Shown: in pieces, positions 28,068 to 35,661 of the stretch
Layout: each line of letters begins with the position of its first letter
How positions within the stretch are numbered: position 1 is the stretch's first letter
Assembly: GCA_002928735.1 (NCBI GenBank)
Contig: PERL01000003.1
Location: 1 to 64,000, forward strand
From: Hyphomicrobium sp.
Lineage (GTDB): Bacteria; Pseudomonadota; Alphaproteobacteria; Rhizobiales; Hyphomicrobiaceae
DNA: 64,000 nt
Direction of reading: 5' to 3'
Position numbers and translations under genes: made by a program
The notes under the pieces: model-generated
The model's input: only the letters and a program-made list of their open reading frames with translations
Databases searched by the model: none
What the model was told of the DNA's origin: nothing

Positions 28068-29216
28068 TCAGCGGCGATACGCGTGCGGCACGAAGGGCAG
28101 GCGGACGATTTCCGCATCGAGTTCGGATCCGCGCACGACCAACCTGACGGCAGATCCGGGCGCGGCGTGGGCGGCGTGCACGAATCCTATCGCAACGGGG
28201 CGTTTAAGGGACGGGGAATAGCCACCCGATGTGATGTGTCCGATGGGTGTGCCATCGGTTGCGCGAACTTCCGTACCATCGCGCGCGGGTGCTTTGCCGG
28301 CGGGCAGGATTCCAACGCGCAGGCGGGCCGGCCGTTCATTCAACTCGCGCGTGATGCGATCGGCGCCTGGAAAATCGGCGGACTGACGGCGGCGCTTTTG
28401 GATCGACCAAGCGAGGCCGGCTTCGATGGGGGAAATGGTTTCGTCGAGTTCGTGGCCGTAGAGGCAGAGGCCTGCTTCAAGACGCAGCGAGTCGCGGGCG
28501 CCGAGGCCGATGGGGCGGACGGCGGGAGCGTCGAGAAGGGTTTGCCAAACTTTGGTGATGTCGGCTGCCGCGACGGAGATTTCGTAGCCGTCTTCGCCGG
28601 TGTAGCCAGAGCGGCTGACGTAGCACGGACTGCCGGCGATGGTGCCTTGGCCTGCTTGCATAAAGGCGAGATTGGCCGCGCCGGGCCAGAGTGCGGAAAG
28701 CACGGTGGCGGCTTTGGGGCCTTGCAGGGCGAGGAGCGCGGCATCGGTCAATGGCGCGAGGGTTACGCTGGGCAACAGGTGTGAAACGATGTGCGCGCAG
28801 TCGACGTCCTTGCGCGATGCATTCAGGACGAGGCGCAGCGTGCCGTCCGTCCCGGGTTCGGCGGGGCGCGTCACCATCAAGTCGTCGATGACGCCTCCGG
28901 AGGCGTTGAGAAGCTGCGTGTAGCGTTGCTGGCCGGGCGCGAGTCCTACGATATCGGCAGGGACGAGCGCTTCGAGCGCGCGCGCAGCCGTGTCGTGCTT
29001 GCCGTCATCGGCGCGCAGGATCGCTTGGCCCATGTGGCTGATGTCGAAGAGGCCCGCGTGCGCGCGCGTCCAGAGGTGTTCTTCGATGATTCCGCCCGCG
29101 TACTGGACGGGCATTTCATAGCCCGCGAACGCAACCATGCGGGCGCCGAGGCGCACATGCTCGGCATGGAGTGGCGTGCGTTTGGATTGAGACGGCGGGG
29201 CGTCGATCTCGGTCAT
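28068..29216 (-). CDS. gcvT: Aminomethyltransferase, T protein
   Basis: 382 residues. Transfers the methylene group from aminomethyl-GcvH to tetrahydrofolate, releasing ammonia. Recognisable blocks: [50 protein letters not shown], and [17 protein letters not shown]. First gene of the operon; a tandem glycine riboswitch occupies its leader. Confidence 0.96.
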   Translation of the reverse strand: MTEIDAPPSQSKRTPLHAEHVRLGARMVAFAGYEMPVQYAGGIIEEHLWTRAHAGLFDISHMGQAILRADDGKHDTAARALEALVPADIVGLAPGQQRYTQLLNASGGVIDDLMVTRPAEPGTDGTLRLVLNASRKDVDCAHIVSHLLPSVTLAPLTDAALLALQGPKAATVLSALWPGAANLAFMQAGQGTIAGSPCYVSRSGYTGEDGYEISVAAADITKVWQTLLDAPAVRPIGLGARDSLRLEAGLCLYGHELDETISPIEAGLAWSIQKRRRQSADFPGADRITRELNERPARLRVGILPAGKAPARDGTEVRATDGTPIGHITSGGYSPSLKRPVAIGFVHAAHAAPGSAVRLVVRGSELDAEIVRLPFVPHAYRR

Positions 29217-29251
29217 GGCTGGCTCTCTGGCGTGAAGCGGGATTGCGCTTA

Positions 29252-29470
29252 CGAGAGCCCCCTCTGTCGCGGAACCTGAGAGTTTGGACGTGCGTTCGGA
29301 CGGATCCGGACGAGCGTCTTACAACCGTCGGTGGGCTTGGCAGATCGAAATCTGCCCGGCCGCTTTCCAGAGTGTCATCGGCATGCGGTCCATGGGCCTG
29401 AGAGTTTCCGGGGCGGTTGCTCCTTCGGCGCCGGCTTAGATCGAACGATCCGAGCCGAACTCTTCCACAT
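29252..29470 (-). promoter_or_regulatory. Tandem glycine riboswitch ahead of gcvT
   Basis: Read on the minus strand, the first aptamer (about 29470-29376) holds GGAAGAG, GCCGAAGGAGCAA and AACTCTCAGG, closing in GACACTCTGG. The second (about 29375-29252) holds GGAAAGCGG, a CACCGACGGTTGTAAGACGC variant of the binding core, AACTCTCAGG and GACAGAGGGGGC. These are the diagnostic conserved elements of the two-aptamer glycine riboswitch, which usually switches gcv genes on when glycine is plentiful. The promoter must lie within the 80 bases between the riboswitch and the island edge at 29551; TTGACC at 29510-29515 (minus) is a possible -35. Confidence 0.93.
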
Positions 29471-29550
29471 GCCATTGCTGACGGGGCGGAGGGTGTTCCA
29501 GACCTACGCAGCGGTCAATTGTACGTAGGTAGGGCTGGCAACAGGCGAGG

Positions 29551-29566
29551 TGGCTGGGGACTAGGA
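29551..29566 (+). repeat. Attachment-site repeat, distal end
   Basis: TGGCTGGGGACTAGGA; differs from the tRNA-Gln copy at 35363 by one missing G in the G-run. It marks the gcv-side edge of the island. Confidence 0.75.
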
Positions 29567-29625
29567 CCCCCATTTTCAACTTCGTAACATCATGAAAACC
29601 AACAGTATTTTCATGCATTCCTCAC

Positions 29626-29640
29626 CGTGGTGTACCACGC
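29626..29640 (+). repeat. Possible integrase arm-type site, left
   Basis: CGTGGTGTACCACGC, itself partly palindromic (GTGGTGTACCAC), followed by related GATGTACCG and GGTGTGCC. CGTGGTGTACC recurs at 35301 near the other island end. Arm-type binding by the integrase is inferred from position. Confidence 0.45.
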
Positions 29641-29773
29641 CGATGTACCGACGGTGTGCCAGTCCCCTTGAAACGGACCGCATGGCCGATCCGGATACGG
29701 TAAGTGGCTGTACGACCACCAAATTCCGGGGTTAGCATGCGTTCGTGGTGTGGTTTCACGCAGGAATTCGCCC

Positions 29774-31129
29774 ATGGCCGATCGTAGATATCTCGAATGG
29801 CACGGCAACCAGTGGCGTGTGCAGGTGAAGGTCCCGAGCTCCCTCAGGCGGCACCTTGGCGCCGCTCGCCTAGTCGTGCCGCTCCATACCGATAGCCTCG
29901 TCAACGCGAACCGGCTGAAGTTCCGCGTCATCGCAGAGCTCCAGGACAAGATCGCTCGCGCCAGAGCTGAAGCCGCGCTGACGCCCCGGCTACCCGATAG
30001 CCAACTGACCAACGAGGCATTGGAGTGGAAAGCCGACATTCGGCGCGAACCCCATTCTGAGACGCCGATCGCTCTCCGCGCGCGCCTCGTCGAGGTCGAA
30101 CGGAGCGCCGGCCCCGAAAAGGCGGCGTACTTCGAGGCGGTCGCAACGGGTGGTGCAACCCCAATCATGTCCCTCGTCGATACGTGGCTCGCCGAGCGGG
30201 ACATGAAGCCCAGGCAGCGGATTGATTACGCCCGCGCTGTCCGCAAGTTCAACGGTTGGGTCATCGGTACGGGTCTGAACGGGGCCATTGAGGAGGTGAC
30301 CCGCAAGGTTGCCGGGCGGTATGTGTCCGAGGCGCTCGTTGCCCGGAAGGTTCATTGGAAGACTGCCAACAAGGATATCACGGCGCTGTCTGGCTACTGG
30401 AAGTGGCTCATGCGGCGCGGTCACGTCGAGTACAATGTCTGGACCAATCAGGCGCTACCCAAGGTCAAGCCAAAGACGGAGGAGCAGAGGCCTAAGCGCC
30501 CGTTCACCGATGCCGAGGTCATCAAGCTATTCCGCGAGATCAAGCTAGGCTTCTTGCGGGATGCTATGTTCGTCGCCGCCTTGTCGGGTCTCAGAACCGA
30601 GGAGATTGCCCAACTTCGCGTCGGGGACTGCTACGGGGGCGTGTTCAGAATCACGAACGCCAAAACCGCAGCAGGTGTGCGCGATGTCGCCATACATGAA
30701 GATCTCGCGGTGCTGGTGGCAACGCGGTGCGCTCGGAAGGCCCGGGGCGACTACCTGTTTCATGAACTCAAGGATCCTCGTCCTGGAACTGCTGTCGAGC
30801 GCGGGCAAATGATCACCAAGCACTTCGTGCGCGCGCGCCGAGACATTGGTGTTGACGAGATGATGGACAACACCCGCCAATCTCGCATCGACTTTCATAG
30901 CTTTCGGCGCTGGTTCATCGCTAAAGCGCGTGACGCTCTGCATGCGGGGGCCCGCGGGTTCGATCAGTGGACGATCTGCGAAGTCGTCGGGCACGATAAG
31001 GAGGCCGCAGCCTTGGGCATGACGATGGGACGATATGCTGGGAAGCAGTCGGCTGCGGCGCGGCGTGCTTGTGTGAACAGCGTGAAGTTGCCGGTTACTG
31101 TTCTGGAGCCACTGCCGGCCGCGACTTGA
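29774..31129 (+). CDS. Tyrosine recombinase (island integrase)
   Basis: 451 residues from the ATG at 29774, with AGGA 8 bases upstream. The N-terminus (MADRRYLEWHGNQWRVQVKVP) resembles the DUF6538 head found on many alphaproteobacterial integrases. A SAM-like core-binding region is at about 130-225 and the catalytic domain from about 243. The full catalytic set is present: R274 (SGLRTEEI), K297 (NAKTAAG), H375 and R378 (HSFRR), H407 (VVGHDKE) and Y421 (GRYAGK). It should therefore be active. It mediates insertion and excision at tRNA-Gln and reads inward from the distal end of the island. No excisionase gene is recognised. Confidence 0.93.
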   Translation: MADRRYLEWHGNQWRVQVKVPSSLRRHLGAARLVVPLHTDSLVNANRLKFRVIAELQDKIARARAEAALTPRLPDSQLTNEALEWKADIRREPHSETPIALRARLVEVERSAGPEKAAYFEAVATGGATPIMSLVDTWLAERDMKPRQRIDYARAVRKFNGWVIGTGLNGAIEEVTRKVAGRYVSEALVARKVHWKTANKDITALSGYWKWLMRRGHVEYNVWTNQALPKVKPKTEEQRPKRPFTDAEVIKLFREIKLGFLRDAMFVAALSGLRTEEIAQLRVGDCYGGVFRITNAKTAAGVRDVAIHEDLAVLVATRCARKARGDYLFHELKDPRPGTAVERGQMITKHFVRARRDIGVDEMMDNTRQSRIDFHSFRRWFIAKARDALHAGARGFDQWTICEVVGHDKEAAALGMTMGRYAGKQSAAARRACVNSVKLPVTVLEPLPAAT

Positions 31130-31371
31130 GCTTGCTCATGCCGATTTGGATTCTGCTTCTTAGTAGCTGACAGTCGGCAAACCAACCACGGATATACGAA
31201 AGCCGATCTGATCGCGCGCGATACGGCTCTGCGGTGACTGGCTGAATTGCAGGGATAGCTGCCGAATACACAACGCTGTTTACATGCCGATCATTTCAGA
31301 AGCCGACCTGCGCAGGTAAAGCAAGGTCTGGCCAGCTCCGTCTGTTGAGCCGATAAAGCCCAAGGCAGAAC

Positions 31372-32067
31372 TCAAGCCGCCTTCTGACGAACATAGGATT
31401 TTTTGTTCAATGCATTGAATATTTCTGCCTGTACGAATTTCATAACTTCGAAAGCGGACGTCGTATATCTTTGGACATCCTCCGTCGACGGCTCCTTCAG
31501 CCGATCTCCATGTGCAATGGAGTTACGGTCATTCAGTAGTTTGTAAATTGTTCCAGCATGTGGGTCGACAGGAAGGTAGTCTAGGCCCAACTGATACATG
31601 TTTCTCTTCAAAACGTTCGGACTGAGATTAGACTCAGTGTTAATGGCGTCGTCAGGTATTTCAACAACCGTGCTCATAACGAGAGTCAATTGATCGAGAA
31701 ATGCGTGCTCTCGAGCTGTGCGGTGCAACTTACTATCATCAGCAAAGACCTTGCTGAAATATGGGTGTTTGGCATTAACATCTCTGAGCGCAGCAAATAC
31801 CTTCGTCAGCGCAGCAGCAGCCAGAGGAGTTACGACGGCGTCGCAAGGTAGTTTTGCTGAATTTATTGCGCTCGAATAAGAGGTTAGAGCGAATTTACAA
31901 AAGCCTTCAAGATGCGAGTAGGTAAGCACAACGATTGAACGCCGGAGCATTCTCTGCTCGTCTTCGTTATCCGTTTTTGAGGCAATATTTTCCAGCAGAC
32001 GGATTTCCGCCTCGCGAGAAGCCCGATCTCCCTCCATATCCTGAAAAACATCTTCAGGGGAACGCAT
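31372..32067 (-). CDS. MAE_28990/MAE_18760-like HEPN nuclease-like protein
   Basis: 231 residues, mostly helical. The HEPN ribonuclease motif Rx4-6H is present as R181-NSIA-H186 (LLNDRNSIAHGDR). The N-terminal element RRSIVVLTYSHLEGFCKFAL (43-61) is typical of the MAE_28990/MAE_18760 HEPN family, which has been proposed to act near restriction and defence genes. Its start overlaps the end of the DUF262 gene by 14 bases, so translation is probably coupled. The probable role is an RNA-cleaving effector in phage defence; this is inferred from the motif and context. Last gene of the operon. The 242 bases between it and the integrase stop hold nothing recognisable. Confidence 0.8.
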   Translation of the reverse strand: MRSPEDVFQDMEGDRASREAEIRLLENIASKTDNEDEQRMLRRSIVVLTYSHLEGFCKFALTSYSSAINSAKLPCDAVVTPLAAAALTKVFAALRDVNAKHPYFSKVFADDSKLHRTAREHAFLDQLTLVMSTVVEIPDDAINTESNLSPNVLKRNMYQLGLDYLPVDPHAGTIYKLLNDRNSIAHGDRLKEPSTEDVQRYTTSAFEVMKFVQAEIFNALNKKSYVRQKAA

Positions 32068-33181
32068 CGATAAGCCTCGTAGCTATGAATTCAATTCGCT
32101 GAGTAAGTGGACCAGGTGAGTTTTTCCCACCTCCTGTGGTCGACGTTATAAATCCTGGATCCAGTTTGGCCTGTTTAAGTGCTTGCTCAAGAAGCGCAAT
32201 TTGTTCGGGATTCTGAATGTCAATACGATCCAAAACGGCTTGCAGGCCTATCGTCACCGCTTCATAATGATAAATGCTAAAGCCGGCACTCAGATTCGTT
32301 TTTGCCCTGTTGGCGAAGGAAAACGCATACTCCCCCAAACTTGCGCACAAGGCGGCAAACGTTTTTTCAAATACTTCTTTTTCCATCTCGTAATTGAACG
32401 GCTGTTTTTCACTGGCCACGTCCTCCATGTATTGCGTAAGGAAGTCCGCGACGTCGTGCTTGAATAGATGACGCCTGTTTTTGAATGCAAAGAACCGAAC
32501 TACCAGCTCTTGATCGAACGCGGAAAGTTTCCGTTCTTGGGTTAGGTAAGTTGTGCATTCTTCGAATGGTCCAGTTTTGGATAATTCAATTACGAAGTCA
32601 GGAAACTTAGCGTCGAGCAGCCGAATTGTTGCGTTGCGCACCTGTTGGGACGAGAGTGTGTCACCGCCTGTGTTGAGGCGCTTGAACATATGATACTTGA
32701 AGGTGGGATCGGTCTCTTTTTTTACAACTTCCATTCGGATAAACGCGCGCTTGAGGCGAATTTGTAATGCTGTGGGAAAGTCATCGAAAGTCATGCCATT
32801 AAGCTCTGACACGATATCGCAATCGACAAGCTGCAGCATGTCACCTTTTTTTACGGGCGGATCAAGATGGCTGGCTTCGAGTTTCCCGCGCAAGTGCAAG
32901 TATGAAGATATTCTCTGGAGCCCATCTATTAATTGGTATGTGCCCTCGTCTTGTTCAATTACATAAATCGGTGGAACTGGCATCTCTAGAAGCAGTGATT
33001 CTATGAACCGCGACCGTTGCGCCTCTGACCATCGAAATAGCCGCTGGTAGTCCGGACTAATATTCAGCTCGCCTCCATCCGCCATGTCGAGCAGCTCGTT
33101 GAACGAGATGTCTAACGAGGTCGTGTTGGCTTTTCTTACTGTGTTTGCAATAGCGGCGATAATGTCGGGTTTGGAGGCCAA
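32054..33181 (-). CDS. DUF262-domain protein (GmrS-like, no HNH domain)
   Basis: 375 residues. The N-terminal DUF262 (ParB/sulfiredoxin-like NTP-binding) domain shows all its landmarks: SPDYQRLFRWSEAQRSRFIESLLLEMPVPPIY (42-73), IDGLQR (85-90; usually DGQQR), and MFKRLNTGGDTLSSQQVRNA (165-184). In type IV restriction enzymes such as GmrSD this domain uses nucleotides and is joined to a C-terminal DUF1524 HNH nuclease; here the C-terminal 190 residues are helical and no HNH (His-x-x-P/H-Asn-His) pattern is visible. It lies 18 bases after the methyltransferase gene and overlaps the HEPN gene. Probably a sensor or regulator that works with the HEPN protein. Confidence 0.85.
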   Translation of the reverse strand: MASKPDIIAAIANTVRKANTTSLDISFNELLDMADGGELNISPDYQRLFRWSEAQRSRFIESLLLEMPVPPIYVIEQDEGTYQLIDGLQRISSYLHLRGKLEASHLDPPVKKGDMLQLVDCDIVSELNGMTFDDFPTALQIRLKRAFIRMEVVKKETDPTFKYHMFKRLNTGGDTLSSQQVRNATIRLLDAKFPDFVIELSKTGPFEECTTYLTQERKLSAFDQELVVRFFAFKNRRHLFKHDVADFLTQYMEDVASEKQPFNYEMEKEVFEKTFAALCASLGEYAFSFANRAKTNLSAGFSIYHYEAVTIGLQAVLDRIDIQNPEQIALLEQALKQAKLDPGFITSTTGGGKNSPGPLTQRIEFIATRLIDAFP

Positions 33182-33199
33182 GGCTCACCTATTGGGTTC

Positions 33200-34498
33200 T
33201 CACTTGCGAAAGCAAAGCACTGCTTCTACGGCGGTCTTTACGCGACCATAGCGTCGCGAGTGACGATGGATGCTGGACATTGATCTTACCAGAGGAAAAT
33301 CTTTGCGTTGCGCCAGACTTAGTCCACGATAAAGGAGCATCTCGGTCATTATTCCTGGAAGATCGGTGTGGACATCCTTGTAGTACGAATCTTGAGCGAC
33401 AAAAATTGCGGAGCCTCCCGGTTTGAGGCTTGCGCTCAAATGGTCAAGCGATCGCGATAACTTGTCGAAATAATCAAGGTGCGTCTTGAGATAATACCCC
33501 GAAGATGCCTTAGATGGATGTGCCTCTATGCCTCTAAGAAGTTCATGACAAGTAGTGCCCCAATCATCGCGTTGCGGTATTGGGTGGAGTGGTACGCGCG
33601 TGGATCCCACCATGCTTCGCCCAAGCTTTTCGAAGGTTGTTTCAATTAACGTCGAAGCGACGGCGAGTTCCACTCGCGTAGCGGCAGCGTAATCAATTCT
33701 GGTACAGTACGGTGGCGATGTTAGTATAAGGTCAATCGAACCGGGTTCGACGGCGGCTTGAGTAGAGTCTCCAAGGTGTACCTGCCAAGCACCTTGTTCT
33801 TCTAACCAAAGCTCTCCCTGGTTAGAACGTGCCTCCAGCGCCGCGGCCATTTCTCTGACTGTCTGTATGAATCTTGAGTGTAGTTCGCGAGCAGTCACGC
33901 GCACTTTAGAACTGTGGTGCTTAGGGACTGTTAGCCACGTAGGATTTGATCCTTGGAACTTGCGAACCAAGCCCCGACAAACGGAGAAAAGAGCAACATA
34001 GAAGGTCGCGGCGGTACTCGAAATCTTGTCAATCTTGTTCCCTTCCGTTGTCATCGTGAGCGAACCAACCAACTGGTGGCGGATAGCTCCTTCAAGGGAT
34101 CTAATAGCAGCTGCCGACCCAGGGCAAAACCACGTCCTAATTGGATCAGTAGGTGGCGCTTGCTTTGCCGCCTTTTTGGCACGCGCCACAATTGCTTGCC
34201 CCAGGGGCTCGAGGCTGTCGGCTTCACTCAGCGCGAGCATTCGTGCACGCGCGATCACGACCATTACAGGATTGATGTCGTACCCTATAGCGGCTACGCC
34301 AAGTTGCGCTGCGGCGAATGTCGTCGTGCCACTTCCGTTCCAAGGATCTAGAACCGTCGCGCCCTTCCGTAAGCGAGCGCTCTGCAAAAGTGCCTTTGCA
34401 AAAGTTTCTGGATATCCTGCATAGTATGGAAAGAATCCTTCCCAACCGGTACGGGGTCGAGAACGTTTCGGTGACGTTATTTGGAGCTTCTCATTCAT
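33200..34498 (-). CDS. DNA methyltransferase (N4-cytosine/N6-adenine amino type)
   Basis: 432 residues. S-adenosylmethionine motif DPWNGSGTT (51-59) and IGYDINPVMV (71-80) come first; the catalytic motif TSPPYCTRIDY (260-270) follows about 200 residues later, then LKPGGSAIFV. SPPY is typical of amino-methyltransferases, often N4-cytosine. The long insert between the motifs (about 100-235) may hold target recognition. No restriction endonuclease of a known class lies beside it. First gene of a three-gene minus-strand operon with DUF262 and HEPN proteins. It may mark self DNA, or it may modify or restrain the system. An RNA or other substrate cannot be excluded. Confidence 0.85.
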   Translation of the reverse strand: MNEKLQITSPKRSRPRTGWEGFFPYYAGYPETFAKALLQSARLRKGATVLDPWNGSGTTTFAAAQLGVAAIGYDINPVMVVIARARMLALSEADSLEPLGQAIVARAKKAAKQAPPTDPIRTWFCPGSAAAIRSLEGAIRHQLVGSLTMTTEGNKIDKISSTAATFYVALFSVCRGLVRKFQGSNPTWLTVPKHHSSKVRVTARELHSRFIQTVREMAAALEARSNQGELWLEEQGAWQVHLGDSTQAAVEPGSIDLILTSPPYCTRIDYAAATRVELAVASTLIETTFEKLGRSMVGSTRVPLHPIPQRDDWGTTCHELLRGIEAHPSKASSGYYLKTHLDYFDKLSRSLDHLSASLKPGGSAIFVAQDSYYKDVHTDLPGIMTEMLLYRGLSLAQRKDFPLVRSMSSIHRHSRRYGRVKTAVEAVLCFRK

Positions 34499-35362
34499 TC
34501 AGGCACCGCGCGGAGCGAATCGTGAGCCAGGAGACATTACTCGAAGCTTGAGCGCCAGAGACCTTATTGAAATTGAACGGATTTGGAACTGCCTGTAGCA
34601 TCTTGCGGTCACACTTTTTCGCCGCTTTTCCTACCGGCACGAAGGAAGTTTGGCGACTAGACCGATGCTTTGACCCGGATAATAGACGTCTTCACCAACG
34701 GGCTTGTGCAAGGAAACGGGCTCTCCGCATCGCCGGCTGACGTGGGATGCCCGACTCTCGCTTACGTTTCAATTGAGGCGAGCGGTCAGTTCGGCGCCGT
34801 TGTTGCTGCGATGGAGGTTTAGTTCTCTCACTTCGGCGCAAGATGCATTCGTCGATCGCTGTGATGACTAGGAGCACGAATGCATCGTGTTTTTCTTGAA
34901 CGCGCGGGATATCGGGAAAATGTTCTACGTCGCGTGCGGGTAGCGTCGGCATCGAAAGCATCGCTGATCGCAATCGGGGCCGCTTGAATGATTGCTATCT
35001 GTGTCGCGTCGCTTGCATGCGTCCTTGTTCGGAAGTTGCTATGGATCCACAACAGATCGCTCCTGGAACATCGCTACCTCGCCTGAAGGTCTTTGGCTCG
35101 CTTTGTCCCGCTTACGCCACCGTGATTACTTTTGCCTCTCTAACCCTTTCGGGGGCAAGGCGTCGTCGTCCGAGCCAATGCGGCACCATCCGGTCGATTA
35201 ACCTCTGGACTACGTTCTCATCAACGATAGCTGAAAGCCTCGGATGCTCTTCTCGGTTTCGAATAAGCAGCAGCTGTGTGGTGTACTAAACAGGGTACAA
35301 CGTGGTGTACCGCGTCTGCGATAACGGGTTATCATATTGAAACGTAAGTGAATAATCTGATT
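34499..35362. other. Island stretch without a convincing gene
   Basis: The several short overlapping frames on both strands lack ribosome-binding sites and family-like sequence. One minus-strand frame, about 35283-35113, reads more like protein (for example ENVVQRLIDRMVPHW) for roughly 57 codons but has no ATG, GTG or TTG start near its beginning; it may be a gene remnant. The promoter of the methyltransferase operon should lie in the first 100-150 bases. Confidence 0.4.
35301..35314 (+). repeat. Possible integrase arm-type site, right
   Basis: CGTGGTGTACCGCG, 49 bases from the tRNA end, repeats the motif found at 29626 inside the other island edge. A related GTGGTGTACTA lies at about 35278 and GGGTACAA between them. 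Confidence 0.45.
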
Positions 35363-35379
35363 TGGCTGGGGGACTAGGA
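35363..35379 (+). repeat. Attachment-site repeat, tRNA end
   Basis: TGGCTGGGGGACTAGGA: the complement of the tRNA-Gln 3' end (CCA, discriminator G, acceptor strand and start of the T-stem). Matches 29551-29566 except for one extra G. Confidence 0.75.
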
Positions 35380-35436
35380 TTCGAACCTAGACAGGCAGAG
35401 TCAGAGTCTGCAGTCCTACCATTAGACGATCCCCCA
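35363..35436 (-). tRNA. tRNA-Gln (anticodon CTG)
   Basis: Minus strand, 74 bases including an encoded CCA. Acceptor TGGGGGA pairs with TCCCCCA; D-arm GTCTAATGGTAGGAC; anticodon stem GCAGA/TCTGC with loop CTCTGAC, so anticodon CTG reading CAG; T-arm CTAGG-TTCGAAT-CCTAG. All arms are intact. Its 3' end is the island's integration target. Confidence 0.97.
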
Positions 35437-35478
35437 AGACCGCCGGGCCGTGGCGCACAGGGCGCGACGGAAGCGGGC

Positions 35479-35507
35479 CGTATAGCAGGTGCGGTGCGGG
35501 TGGGCAA
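35479..35507 (-). promoter_or_regulatory. Probable promoter of tRNA-Gln
   Basis: On the minus strand TTGCCC (-35, 35507-35502) and TATACG (-10, 35484-35479) are 17 bases apart, about 43 bases upstream of the mature tRNA start. Confidence 0.5.
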
Positions 35508-35661
35508 GATCGCACCCCTGGACGGGGCGGGCGGGGAGATCTTGCCGCAAGTGCCTGACATTAACAGCATTGTCCGGGGCGTCATTGGTTGCTCAGGGGC
35601 TTTCCGCCGGGGGCGGGGGCGGGCATAAGGGCGCTCCCACGACACAGGAACCCGCCGCGCC

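Larger units (their letters stand above)
29551..35379. mobile_element. Genomic island integrated at tRNA-Gln
   Basis: A 5.8-kb insertion bounded by TGGCTGGGGACTAGGA (29551-29566) and TGGCTGGGGGACTAGGA (35363-35379); the second is the 3' end of the tRNA-Gln gene, read on the opposite strand. Inside lie a tyrosine recombinase, a three-gene operon (methyltransferase, DUF262, HEPN) and about 860 bases without a clear gene. The operon is visibly AT-richer than the flanking gcv and ABC-F genes. The integrase sits at the end away from the tRNA. The unoccupied chromosome would join the gcvT leader to tRNA-Gln. Confidence 0.82.

Noticed and set aside
34692-35289. Overlapping 74-101 codon frames in the island gap
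   Set aside because: No start signals, no family-like sequence, mutually overlapping on both strands.
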